DNA of 64,000 bases from Pseudomonas fortuita (GTDB lineage: Bacteria > Pseudomonadota > Gammaproteobacteria > Pseudomonadales > Pseudomonadaceae): NCBI RefSeq assembly GCF_026898135.2, contig NZ_CP114035.2:4009501-4073500 (forward strand), read 5' to 3'. Below the pieces are notes generated by a model. That model saw only the letters and a list, made by a program, of their open reading frames with translations. It did no database searches and had not been told where the DNA came from. A program made the translations under genes and the position numbers. This document shows positions 42,426 to 50,095 of this stretch, one piece after another (position 1 is the first letter of the stretch; every line of letters starts with the position of its first letter).

Positions 42426-42570
42426 CGACGTGTTCATGAAGCATACGCAGGGCCGCTGCTACACCTGCTAATCCAGCCGCGCATGACCTATAGCAGTTTT
42501 GCCCGGTCCGCCAAGGGCTATGCTAACCCGGCGATAACCCAAGCTCACTCAGATAGACACGGAGGCTCTT

Positions 42571-43581
42571 ATGAAAGCTGCTGTCGTTGCACCAGGCCGT
42601 CGCGTGGACATAGTAGAGAAAGCCCTGCGCCCCCTCGAACACGGCGAAGCGCTGCTGAAGATGCAATGCTGCGGTGTGTGCCACACCGACCTGCACGTAA
42701 AGAATGGCGACTTCGGTGACAAGACCGGCGTCGTGCTGGGCCATGAAGGTATCGGCGTGGTCCAGGCAGTCGGGCCGGGGGTTACCTCGCTCAAACCGGG
42801 CGACCGTGCCAGTGTTGCCTGGTTCTATCAGGGTTGCGGGCATTGCGAGTACTGCAACAGCGGCAACGAAACCCTGTGCCGCGAGGTGAAGAACTCCGGG
42901 TACACCGTGGACGGCGGCATGGCAGAGGCCTGCATCGTCAACGCCGATTACTCGGTCAAAGTACCCGACGGCCTCGATTCCGCTGCCGCCAGCAGCATTA
43001 CCTGCGCTGGCGTCACGACCTACAAGGCGGTGAAAATCTCCAACATCCGCCCCGGCCAGTGGATCGCCATCTACGGCCTCGGCGGGCTGGGCAACCTGGC
43101 CCTGCAATACGCCAAGAACGTCTTCAACGCGAAAGTGATCGCCATCGACGTCAATGAACAGCAACTGCGCTTCGCCAGCGAAATGGGCGCAGATTTGGTG
43201 GTCAACCCGCTCAACGAAGACGCCGCGAAGGTTATCCAGGCCAAGACCGGTGGCGCCCACGCTGCCGTAGTGACTGCCGTCGCCAAAGGCGCATTCAACT
43301 CGGCCGTCGATGCCTTGCGCGCTGGCGGGCGACTGGTTGCTGTCGGGCTTCCGTCGGAGTCCATGGACCTGAACATTCCCCGCCTGGTGCTGGATGGGAT
43401 TGAAGTAGTGGGCTCATTGGTCGGTACACGCCAGGACCTGCAGGAAGCCTTCCAGTTTGCCGCAGAAGGCAAAGTCGTGCCCAAGGTGACGCTGCGACCG
43501 ATCGAAGATATCAACCAGATCTTTGACGAGATGCTGGAGGGCACGATCAAAGGCCGCATGGTGATCCAGTTCGAAGACTGA
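42571..43581 (+). CDS. adhP: Zinc-dependent alcohol dehydrogenase (AdhP/AdhA type)
   Basis: 336 residues of the medium-chain family. Catalytic zinc ligands in CGVCHTDLH and LGHEGIG with the later THR-like [10 protein letters not shown]. Structural zinc cluster [18 protein letters not shown]-binding [16 protein letters not shown]. It oxidises short primary alcohols such as ethanol or reduces aldehydes with NAD. GGAGG precedes ATG 42571. Confidence 0.94.
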   Translation: MKAAVVAPGRRVDIVEKALRPLEHGEALLKMQCCGVCHTDLHVKNGDFGDKTGVVLGHEGIGVVQAVGPGVTSLKPGDRASVAWFYQGCGHCEYCNSGNETLCREVKNSGYTVDGGMAEACIVNADYSVKVPDGLDSAAASSITCAGVTTYKAVKISNIRPGQWIAIYGLGGLGNLALQYAKNVFNAKVIAIDVNEQQLRFASEMGADLVVNPLNEDAAKVIQAKTGGAHAAVVTAVAKGAFNSAVDALRAGGRLVAVGLPSESMDLNIPRLVLDGIEVVGSLVGTRQDLQEAFQFAAEGKVVPKVTLRPIEDINQIFDEMLEGTIKGRMVIQFED

Positions 43582-43658
43582 CTATTTTCACACGCCGACA
43601 AGGCCTGTAGATTTTTGGTCTACGGGCTTTGTGCCTTTTCGCAGTCAAGGAGCAGACC

Positions 43659-43865
43659 ATGAGCGTCGACTGGCACGCCGGGCCGATTACCCGCACCACC
43701 GCGCTAGACAAGCATTACCGCAACACGCACAAAGTGCGTCAGTTTCTGCTCAGTGAGTGCGGCCCGTCATTCCGGTTCGACCGCTCCTTTATGGCATGGA
43801 TCAAAACCGGGGCACCGTCGACGATGGGCGAAGTCGCGGACGAATGGCAGCGACTCCATCGATGA
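43659..43865 (+). CDS. DUF6434 domain protein
   Basis: 68 residues from ATG 43659, with AAGGAG upstream. The sequence WHAGPITRTTALDKHYRNTH, VRQFLLSECGPSFRFDRSFM and AWIKTGAPSTMGEVADEWQR is a compact SAP-like helical domain recognised as DUF6434. It could bind nucleic acid, but no function is established. It is the last chromosome-like gene before the accessory stretch. Confidence 0.78.
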   Translation: MSVDWHAGPITRTTALDKHYRNTHKVRQFLLSECGPSFRFDRSFMAWIKTGAPSTMGEVADEWQRLHR

Positions 43866-44132
43866 CAACCGGCACCTGCCCCCTGCAACCCGGACTGCGC
43901 GCCAGCCGCGTCTTTCAGCATTTTGTCCAACGATTCAACCATGCTGGAATAATCCATTTCCTGACTCCGTCAATAATGGAATTGGCTTCGGTACAACCCT
44001 AGCTTCAGAACATTTCAATCTTTGATGAGGAAGCCGAAGAAGGATGCCTCTCATGCTGAAGACCAGCGTTTCAGAGCAGAGGTTCAAGATAAGTGCCTGG
44101 GAGAGGGCACGCAGGACGCCATCCTTGAGGGG
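43866..44132. other. Gene-poor accessory DNA
   Basis: No convincing gene. A minus-strand frame at 43739-43957 starts with a protein-like MDYSSMVESLDKMLKDAA behind GGAG but then runs antisense through DUF6434, so it is probably a truncated relic. Confidence 0.4.
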
Positions 44133-44240
44133 TTATGCGCTTCGATTCCAGTGAAAAGCAACGGCCAGCACAGTGAATGCCAGCACGGCCTCAGCTACCA
44201 GAAACACGCCGTAAAAGTCTTCCGAAAACATGTCAGTCAT
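44133..44240 (-). CDS. Candidate 32-35 aa single-pass membrane protein
   Basis: The frame ATG 44240 to TAA 44133 encodes 35 residues; a second ATG at 44231 has GCGGAA 8 bases upstream and is the likelier start. The sequence MFSEDFYGVFLVAEAVLAFT followed by VLAVAFHWNRSA is a clean acidic-N, hydrophobic-helix, basic-C microprotein. The overlapping plus-strand frame has no such character. Unverified; it could be chance. Confidence 0.4.
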   Translation of the reverse strand: MTDMFSEDFYGVFLVAEAVLAFTVLAVAFHWNRSA

Positions 44241-44513
44241 TCCGCAGATAAGCGTTGAGAGAGGGGGGCGCCACGCATCTAACGTAACGGCCAACCTCAG
44301 AGCGATTACCCCTCTCAGAAGTTCACTGCTTTTCGCGGCTCGTCGCCCTTACCCCACCGATGTAACCCAATACACAGAAAGCGATAGCGCTTGCGCATGA
44401 CATGGGCACTGGCTGCGCGTAAAGGCTCGAAACCGTCACTCAAAAAAATGAATTCGGTAGCTGCCTGTTCGGTCAAGAATAATGAACGCAGTAAATCTGA
44501 CGAGGTGACAGCA
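44241..44513. other. Gene-poor accessory DNA
   Basis: No gene is seen in these 270 bases. Base composition is more AT-rich than the flanking chromosome. Confidence 0.4.
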
Positions 44514-44651
44514 ATGACTATCCAAGCAGAGACACTCGCTCAACTGACCGAGGCGCTTAAGCAGCACGGCATGAACCTGGTATCAGAGGTTGCATTTACC
44601 AGAGCGCCTTACAGATACAACCACCGCTGGATCTGCATCGTAGAGCAATGA
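44514..44651 (+). CDS. Small hypothetical protein (45 aa)
   Basis: ATG 44514 follows GAGGTGACAGCA. The product MTIQAETLAQLTEALKQHGM, then NLVSEVAFTRAPYRYNHRWI and CIVEQ has an amphipathic helix and a short beta-like end. No family is recognised. It lies between gene-poor DNA and the convergent umuC. Confidence 0.45.
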   Translation: MTIQAETLAQLTEALKQHGMNLVSEVAFTRAPYRYNHRWICIVEQ

Positions 44652-44757
44652 CCTTTATGGCCGGCGGCCTGGAGCGAGACTCCTCCGCCGGTCCCCCTCT
44701 TCTGTACACCACACGCCTATGGAAGGGGAAGCAGACGGGGCCAAGCCGATGACAGGT

Positions 44758-46032
44758 TCAACATTTGACCGTCCACAGCTGGTCAATCCGCGTGGTATAG
44801 GATTGGCTCATCATCTCTCTCCTCATGCCCCAGTCCGGTGTTGCCGGCACGCTGGCGGCTCGCATTGTCCCTCGCCCCCAGCGCTGGTTGATGTCATCCA
44901 TCATCTGCATCAATCGGTGACATGCAACCGATTGCCTGGGCGCAAACAAGTCCCCTGAAAATTCATCTGGTTGCCGCAGGTCCATCAGCAGCACCTCTGC
45001 CTTGCTGTAGCGAAACCCTGGCCTGAAGACCTGCCCGACCGCGTCGGTAGCCAGTCGGGTCATCAGCAGCGTGTCGCAGGTTGGGTATGGCAGCTCCACC
45101 AGCGCGCCTTGTGCGTGGTGCGCCTCATCCGGGTTGAACATGCCGGTGCGAATGCTCACACGCATGCGCTTGCACACTGAGCCCTGAACCCGGAGCTTCT
45201 CCGCTGCTCGGCCAACGTAAGTGGCCACTGCCTGCTGGATGGGCGCAAGCTCTGTCAGCCGCTTGCCGAACATCCGGCTACAGCAGATTTCCTGTTTAGG
45301 GGGTTCGGCCTCGTCCAGCTCCAGGCACGGCGTGCCCGCCAGCTCGCGGGCAGTCTTCTCCACGATCACACTGAATTTCTGTCGAAGCGTGCGGGCGTCA
45401 GCCTTGGCCAGGTCCATCGCCGTATGAATGCCCATTGCCTCGAGGTGGGCGGTCATTCGCCGGCCAATGCCCCACACCTCCTTCACGTCGGTGTTGCGCA
45501 GCACCCAATCGCGCTTGAACGGATCGGTAATGTCGACCACCCCGCCCGTCTGCGCATGCAGGCGCTTCGCCGTATGATTGGCCAGCTTGGCGAGCGTCTT
45601 TGTGCCAGCGATGCCGACCCCCACGGGGATACCGGTGCACTGGAAGATCCTGGCCCGCAGCTTGCGTCCGAACTGGGTCAGGTTTTCCTGAATACCCGAC
45701 AGATCGGCGAAGCATTCATCGATGCTGTAGACCTCAGTGTCAGGCACCATCGATTCGATCAGGGACATGACACGCTCGCTCATGTCGCCGTACAGCGCGT
45801 AATTACTGCTGAAGGCCATGATGCCGTGCCGACGCAGCTTGCCCCTCGCCTGGAAGTACGGTTCACCCATCTTCACGTATGGCTTGGCGTCGTATGACCT
45901 GGCGATCACGCAGCCATCGTTGTTGCTCAGCACCACGATAGGGGTCTTGGTCAGATCCGGCCGAAATACCCGCTCGCAGCTCGCGTAAAACGAGTTGCAA
46001 TCGATCAGTGCAAATACCGGGTCACTGCGCAT
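44758..46032 (-). CDS. umuC: Error-prone Y-family DNA polymerase V subunit UmuC (RulB)
   Basis: 424 residues, full length. Polymerase motifs ALIDCNSFYASCERVFRPDL (catalytic Asp), VVLSNNDGCVIARSYDAK, VYSIDECFADLSG (catalytic Asp-Glu) and GVGIAGTKTLAKLANH. The DNA-binding little-finger domain and the C-terminal LMQMMDDINQRWGRGTMR and MSQSYTTRIDQLW follow. It performs translesion synthesis when joined by processed UmuD. ATG 46032 overlaps the umuD stop by 11 bases. SOS control comes from the LexA box at 46471. Confidence 0.96.
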   Translation of the reverse strand: MRSDPVFALIDCNSFYASCERVFRPDLTKTPIVVLSNNDGCVIARSYDAKPYVKMGEPYFQARGKLRRHGIMAFSSNYALYGDMSERVMSLIESMVPDTEVYSIDECFADLSGIQENLTQFGRKLRARIFQCTGIPVGVGIAGTKTLAKLANHTAKRLHAQTGGVVDITDPFKRDWVLRNTDVKEVWGIGRRMTAHLEAMGIHTAMDLAKADARTLRQKFSVIVEKTARELAGTPCLELDEAEPPKQEICCSRMFGKRLTELAPIQQAVATYVGRAAEKLRVQGSVCKRMRVSIRTGMFNPDEAHHAQGALVELPYPTCDTLLMTRLATDAVGQVFRPGFRYSKAEVLLMDLRQPDEFSGDLFAPRQSVACHRLMQMMDDINQRWGRGTMRAASVPATPDWGMRREMMSQSYTTRIDQLWTVKC

Positions 46033-46450
46033 GATCGCGAACGCTGTATCGAACCACGCCCCAGATGACGAGCTCGTCGCCTTCCATGACATAGCGTGGC
46101 GGATAGGCGGGGTTTTCTGACTTCAGGATCACCACGCCGTCGCGACGGTAAAGGCGCTTGCAGACCGGTTCACTATTGACGGCGGCAATCACCACATCGC
46201 CGTGCCCGGCTTCACGGCCGCGGTCTACGATGACGATGTCACCTGAATAGATCCCCGCCCCTTGCATGCTGTCCCCCTCCACTTTCACCAGATACACATG
46301 GGGTGCACGGAGGTCGAATAACTCATCGAGGGAAATATGGCCTTCCAGATGGTCTGCAGCAGGCGACGGGAAGCCGGCCGGAACGTGGAATGAATAGAGC
46401 GGTAGTGGTTCGGTGCCGCCGGCTGGCGCACCCAATAACGTGATGGTCAT
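46022..46450 (-). CDS. umuD: UmuD/RulA, self-cleaving polymerase V subunit
   Basis: 142 residues from ATG 46450. Cleavage-site region PAGFPSPAADHLEG (Ala25-Gly26), peptidase catalytic Ser61 in VEGDSMQGAGI and Lys98 in VCKRLYRR, the LexA-type Ser-Lys dyad. RecA filaments trigger its cleavage to UmuD', which joins UmuC. It lies 20 bases downstream of a perfect LexA box and is first of the umuDC pair. Confidence 0.95.
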   Translation of the reverse strand: MTITLLGAPAGGTEPLPLYSFHVPAGFPSPAADHLEGHISLDELFDLRAPHVYLVKVEGDSMQGAGIYSGDIVIVDRGREAGHGDVVIAAVNSEPVCKRLYRRDGVVILKSENPAYPPRYVMEGDELVIWGVVRYSVRDHAQ

Positions 46451-46470
46451 GATGAAAGGCCCAGCGCAGA

Positions 46471-46486
46471 CTGTATGTATATACAG
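46471..46486. promoter_or_regulatory. LexA (SOS) box between umuDC and the SRAP gene
   Basis: CTGTATGTATATACAG agrees with the LexA consensus at both CTGT and ACAG and differs from the fully alternating TA core at one base. It is 20 bases from the umuD start and 66 bases from the SRAP start, so it can regulate both directions. Confidence 0.93.
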
Positions 46487-46552
46487 TAAATCTGGCATCA
46501 GGTGCACGGTCAATCCTGGCCAGCGAAATTTCTGACGGGCGAGAGGTGGAAA

Positions 46553-47272
46553 ATGTGCGGACGGTATTCGATGTACGAGTCGATGGACCACTACCTGCGC
46601 CAGCTATCGCTGGATCTGGTGGTAATCAATGGCTACGACCACGCGTCCATCAGTCGCTACAACGTGGCGCCGTCGACCCGGGTGGAGGTGATACGTCAGA
46701 TAGAAGGCGCGCTCAGCGTGGATCGGGTCAAGTGGGGATGGTCGCCATTCTGGGCAAAGGGAAAAAGGCCCGACCCGATCAATGCTCGGGCGGAAACGGT
46801 GGTAACGGGGAAATTTTTCAAAGGCCTGTGGCCAGGTGGCAGAGCGCTGGCGCCGGCAAACGGATGGTTCGAGTGGGTAGCCGACCCCGCGGACCCGAAG
46901 CGCAAGCAGCCTTACTACATCACAAGCGCTGATGGAGGGCCGCTCTACTTCGCAGCGCTCGCTGAAGTGCACCAGGGCATGGAGCCCAATGAGAGCGATG
47001 GCTTTGTCATCATAACCGCAGCGGCGGACCAGGGGCTCATCGACATACATGACAGAAAGCCTTTGGTACTCAAACCGGAGACCGCCAAAGAATGGCTGGA
47101 CCCGGCAACATCTCCGGCGCGCGCGGCAGCAATTGTTACAGCGGGTTGCAGGCCGGCTGAGGATTTTCGTTGGTATCCGGTAGGCAAGGCGGTGGGCAAT
47201 GTCAGGAATGAGGGGGAATCGTTGATTGCGGCAATAGACAGCGAAAACCATCAGGGTCAGCTAGAGTTTTGA
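46553..47272 (+). CDS. yedK: SRAP (HMCES/YedK) family abasic-site protein
   Basis: 239 residues starting MCGRYS at ATG 46553; removal of Met exposes catalytic Cys2. Further family motifs: YNVAPSTRVEVI, VKWGWSPFW, INARAETV (catalytic Glu/Arg region), ALAPANGWFEW and IHDRKPLVL (catalytic His). SRAP proteins form a thiazolidine crosslink with abasic sites in single-stranded DNA to protect replication. It is divergent from umuDC across one LexA box. Confidence 0.95.
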   Translation: MCGRYSMYESMDHYLRQLSLDLVVINGYDHASISRYNVAPSTRVEVIRQIEGALSVDRVKWGWSPFWAKGKRPDPINARAETVVTGKFFKGLWPGGRALAPANGWFEWVADPADPKRKQPYYITSADGGPLYFAALAEVHQGMEPNESDGFVIITAAADQGLIDIHDRKPLVLKPETAKEWLDPATSPARAAAIVTAGCRPAEDFRWYPVGKAVGNVRNEGESLIAAIDSENHQGQLEF

Positions 47273-47300
47273 CAAGGTGAAACACCGCGAGAGAACGATC

Positions 47301-47621
47301 ATGCTAAAACAAGAAGCAGACGACGTGATTGAGCGTATCCGTGACGATCTGAAAAGGCACGGAGTGCTGATCGGCTACGATCCAGAATTTACCAGTGCTG
47401 AGTTCGGATGCGACCTGGATTACCATGTTGCTCAGGTTAGAGAAGACCCGAACAATCATGTATTGCGTATCGCGATACATGACGAAGGCTTGTGGGCCCA
47501 GCTCCGGCAGGGGGCGGTGTATCGCGGTATTGTCAGTGATTGCCAAGGGAAGCTCTTCGGCATACCTATTCTGATAGAGCCCAGAACCGATGCGTCCTAC
47601 ACCATTCAATACAAGCTCTAG
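47301..47621 (+). CDS. Hypothetical protein downstream of SRAP gene
   Basis: 106 residues from ATG 47301, with GAGAG 8 bases upstream; a GTG at 47277 could add eight. It reads EADDVIERIRDDLKRHGVLI and GCDLDYHVAQVREDPNNHVL, then IAIHDEGLWAQLRQGAVYRG, a mixed alpha/beta pattern. No family is recognised. AT-rich codon use marks it as accessory. It may be co-expressed with the SRAP gene, whose stop is 28 bases upstream. Confidence 0.55.
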   Translation: MLKQEADDVIERIRDDLKRHGVLIGYDPEFTSAEFGCDLDYHVAQVREDPNNHVLRIAIHDEGLWAQLRQGAVYRGIVSDCQGKLFGIPILIEPRTDASYTIQYKL

Positions 47622-47785
47622 GCGTCACCAAGGTTGTCTGGCGCAAGCCTGTGCCCCCTGCAGAGTGAGCTGTGCGATTCGGTGAAGCAGGGGGCAATCG
47701 CTACCGCGAGTCTTGGCCAAACCCGCACGACGCGGGGGCATTCATTAATGCGCTATTATCCGGCCATCACCAAGGAGATGGTCTG

Positions 47786-48148
47786 ATGAAACAGCTGTGG
47801 ACGGGATTGGCGCTGCTCATGATGCTTGGCGGTTGTGGGACGGTACGCACCGTTTCCAGTGAATCAAAGGCCATGGGCGACCTGGCTGAATGGAATTCTT
47901 ATTGCCCCGCTATCCCCCGGATGTATAGCGGGGTCGCCTACCAGTTTTGCAACTTGACTGGACCTGAAAGAACGGGAGTACATTCAGACCCCTATCAAAT
48001 TCTGGTAGATATGGCTGCGTCGGGCGTGGCTGATACGCTGGTTCTGCCCTACACCAGCTATCAGCAATACAAGCTCGGCAATATGGTGATACCAAGCTTC
48101 AGCCCACAGATGAGTCAGCCATCGGATCAGCCTGGGCCGTCGAACTGA
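47786..48148 (+). CDS. YceK/YidQ family lipoprotein
   Basis: 120 residues from ATG 47786, behind AAGGAGATG. Lipobox LLMMLGGC (Cys17), then GTVRTVSSESK, YCPAIPRMYSGVAYQFCNL and VADTLVLPYTSYQQYKLGN, the YceK/YidQ (DUF1375) pattern with two conserved Cys after the lipidated one. It is predicted to be outer-membrane anchored, with function unknown. Confidence 0.78.
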   Translation: MKQLWTGLALLMMLGGCGTVRTVSSESKAMGDLAEWNSYCPAIPRMYSGVAYQFCNLTGPERTGVHSDPYQILVDMAASGVADTLVLPYTSYQQYKLGNMVIPSFSPQMSQPSDQPGPSN

Positions 48149-48286
48149 TAGTGATCTCGGGGCTGTAATCGCTCAGGGCCTGCGCGACGCAGGCGCGGCT
48201 AGCTGGGGGACAGCCGGGTTGTGCAGCATGTACCGCGCTGCGCCACCCGATCACCGACCTCGGTGAACGCGCCTGCCAGGCCAAAC

Positions 48287-48526
48287 TCAACTTTTCTGAC
48301 TTTCCACGTACTGTTCCGCCATAACCTTCCCTTCGAGAATGGCTTCTGTCGAAGAGGAGAATGGGCGGCTCACACGCAGGGTTCGCGCCGTTGCACCTGG
48401 CTTCCCTACTTCAACCAACATCCCGGTTGGAAATTCAACGCTCGACTCCCACAGCACGTAAATCGATGCCTGGTAACCGAGATAGGAATGCACGTAAAGG
48501 TCATGACTGGTGGACTGAAGGCTCAT
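48287..48526 (-). CDS. Hypothetical protein
   Basis: 79 residues from ATG 48526, which has TTGGAG 6 bases upstream; an ATG at 48610 would give 107 residues and lies 2 bases after the preceding stop. It reads MSLQSTSHDLYVHSYLGYQA, SIYVLWESSVEFPTGMLVEV and RTLRVSRPFSSSTEAILEGK, an antiparallel-beta-like fold. No family is recognised. It follows the first of the two paralogous genes at 48613 and probably shares its transcript. Confidence 0.5.
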   Translation of the reverse strand: MSLQSTSHDLYVHSYLGYQASIYVLWESSVEFPTGMLVEVGKPGATARTLRVSRPFSSSTEAILEGKVMAEQYVESQKS

Positions 48527-48612
48527 CACTTTCTCCAACTGGGCGCCTTGATGCGCGTCTGATAGAGATACGACTGATGCGATCTGAGGAGCGTTCCGTT
48601 TTCCCGGCATCG

Positions 48613-48942
48613 TTATCTGTGAAGACGCGAACCTCTGCGGGGAAGGGGTTCAGGCCCTGGTGCTTTTGGCGCCGGAAACGCCTGTGCGACCCAGCCGTGA
48701 GCACGCTCGATCGCCCAAGCAATCGCTACAGACGGTTTTTGGCCACAGCAGTTTGGGTGAAGCTCTTCAAGCAAGAGCACGCCTTTTTCTCCATAGATAC
48801 CCAAGAAAAGTTGAGTAGCGTTTTCAGGCGAGAGCCGCGCCTGGATGTTGATTAAAGTGCCGCAGGTCAGGCGCTCATCGTAGTTCCGAAAATACATCTC
48901 AGGATTGGCCCACTCCCAGTAGACTTTGCCGCGATTGCGCAT
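48613..48942 (-). CDS. Hypothetical protein, paralogue A of a tandem pair
   Basis: 109 residues from ATG 48942, with AAGGT 8 bases upstream. It aligns along its length with the protein at 49035-49343: KVYWEWANPEMYFRNYDERL against HVYWAWAEPALHHQSHEETL, then GTLINIQARLSPENATQLFL-GIYGEKG against GTRIDVQVRRCRPGGTQIFL-GVYAWSG, and VAIAWAIERAHGWVAQA against MTRALAWGVGLARRVA. It has an extra proline/arginine-rich tail. The function is unknown. Confidence 0.58.
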   Translation of the reverse strand: MRNRGKVYWEWANPEMYFRNYDERLTCGTLINIQARLSPENATQLFLGIYGEKGVLLLEELHPNCCGQKPSVAIAWAIERAHGWVAQAFPAPKAPGPEPLPRRGSRLHR

Positions 48943-49034
48943 GGAAAGGACCTTGAGCTCAAATTCTTGACTGGTGGGACAGCATACACAGCTGTTCCAC
49001 CGAATCCACTGCAGAAGCCCTGCGTTACATTTTT

Positions 49035-49343
49035 TTACAACTGCTTTTCGGTTGAACCGGTGATGGCGCCCATTGCCACCCCTTCAATCGCCACGCGGCG
49101 AGCCAGGCCCACGCCCCATGCCAGCGCCCTGGTCATCGACTCGCCAGGCCGAGAGTTGAATGCCTCTTCGTACAACGCCATCCCTGACCAAGCATAAACC
49201 CCCAAGAAAATCTGCGTCCCGCCAGGTCGGCAACGCCTCACCTGAACGTCAATGCGAGTGCCGTCACTCAGTGTTTCTTCATGACTTTGGTGGTGCAACG
49301 CCGGTTCAGCCCAAGCCCAGTACACGTGGCCCCTCATTCGCAT
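49035..49343 (-). CDS. Hypothetical protein, paralogue B of a tandem pair
   Basis: 102 residues from ATG 49343, chosen because GGAG is well spaced and the start matches that of paralogue A. MRMRGHVYWAWAEPALH, GTRIDVQVRRCRPGGTQIFL and ESMTRALAWGVGLARRVA match paralogue A at about a third of positions or better by eye. The C-terminus is glycine-containing (GVAMGAITGSTEK). Both copies lie head-to-tail with 92 bases between. Confidence 0.58.
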   Translation of the reverse strand: MRMRGHVYWAWAEPALHHQSHEETLSDGTRIDVQVRRCRPGGTQIFLGVYAWSGMALYEEAFNSRPGESMTRALAWGVGLARRVAIEGVAMGAITGSTEKQL

Positions 49344-49827
49344 ATAGCTCTCCGTCATCGCCGGTGGGTGGTTGATGTAACCAGGACTGGCAGACCCCTT
49401 CATTTGTAATTAGGCCTATCCAACTAGCTTGACCACCGACCGCGAACAAAAGCTCATTTTTTCCGCTGCCCCCTCCAGCAGCAGCACCGCTCTGATGGTT
49501 CAGGATTTCATGCCAACGCGATCTGAAATCGATATTGCCAGGGTTCCGGTTGCGGATGCCGCAGGCGTGTTTACAGATTTATAAGGCGATCACTGGGGCT
49601 GGCCAAGTCATCGACGACGCTACGGGACGATCCAGAATTGCGGCATCTGGATTAAGCGCGGCCACTGGATGAACAGCGCCAAGGTCGCGCGGATCTCAGA
49701 GGTCGAGCCTTTCGACGCGCTCGCGGGATTGATGGAGATGTTCAGCGGGGGGTCAGTCCCGGATCAATCACCGCGCAGCGCAGCGGGCACAGGATCCGGA
49801 AACGGTGCGGCTTTTTTAGGCGCAAAT
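49344..49827. other. Gene-poor junction beside tRNA-Cys
   Basis: No complete gene. An open plus-strand segment 49429-49584 (TTG start, reading TDREQKLIFSAAPSSSS, then FMPTRSEIDIARVPVADAAG) looks like the N-terminus of a lost gene. The stretch borders the 3' end of tRNA-Cys, a frequent integration point, but I find no duplicate of the tRNA end further left. Confidence 0.4.
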
Positions 49828-49856
49828 AAAAACCCCGCAGACGTTAATCTGCGGGG
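49828..49856 (-). terminator. Terminator of tRNA-Cys
   Basis: CCCCGCAGA (49833-49841) pairs with TCTGCGGGG (49848-49856) across CGTTAA, with a T run on the minus strand 12 bases past the tRNA. Confidence 0.88.
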
Positions 49857-49867
49857 CTTTCGAATGG

Positions 49868-49941
49868 TGGAGGCCGAGGTCGGAATCGAACCGGCGTAGA
49901 CGGATTTGCAATCCGGAGCATAACCACTTTGCTACTCGGCC
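49868..49941 (-). tRNA. tRNA-Cys (anticodon GCA)
   Basis: 74 nt including CCA. Acceptor GGCCGAG/CTCGGCC, anticodon stem-loop CGGATTGCAAATCCG giving GCA, and T arm CCGGTTCGATTCCGA-like. Confidence 0.97.
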
Positions 49942-50095
49942 TCAAAGGTCGGATCTAGCTGCTTGCGCTTTGCTATCTCCTTGAAACGCTGAACCTTTTT
50001 CAAAGTTTGCTGCGTTTCGATGGGCGCCATTATGTCTTCATTCTTTTAACCTTGCAACCCCCTGAACGAAAAAAAATTTCAACGGGTTCAAGGTG

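Larger units (their letters stand above)
42149..42570. other. Intergenic region with two orphan plus-strand terminators
   Basis: 422 bases without a protein gene between the acidic-protein start and the alcohol dehydrogenase. It contains terminators at 42272-42297 and 42391-42425. The first may serve doxX. The second, about 100 bases on, has no protein gene before it, which makes 42298-42425 a candidate small-RNA interval. No clear promoter can be read. Confidence 0.45.

Noticed and set aside
43739..43957. Minus-strand frame starting MDYSSMVESLDKMLKDAA
   Set aside because: The start looks real but the rest runs antisense through the DUF6434 gene and is low-quality; treated as a relic and not a gene.
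48099..48290. Minus-strand frame of 63 codons overlapping the YceK-like 3' end
   Set aside because: Overlaps a real gene, has no Shine-Dalgarno and unremarkable composition.
49669..49899. Plus-strand 76-codon frame across the tRNA-Cys terminator and tRNA 3' half
   Set aside because: It reads through a tRNA gene and a terminator in antisense, so it is not a protein gene.
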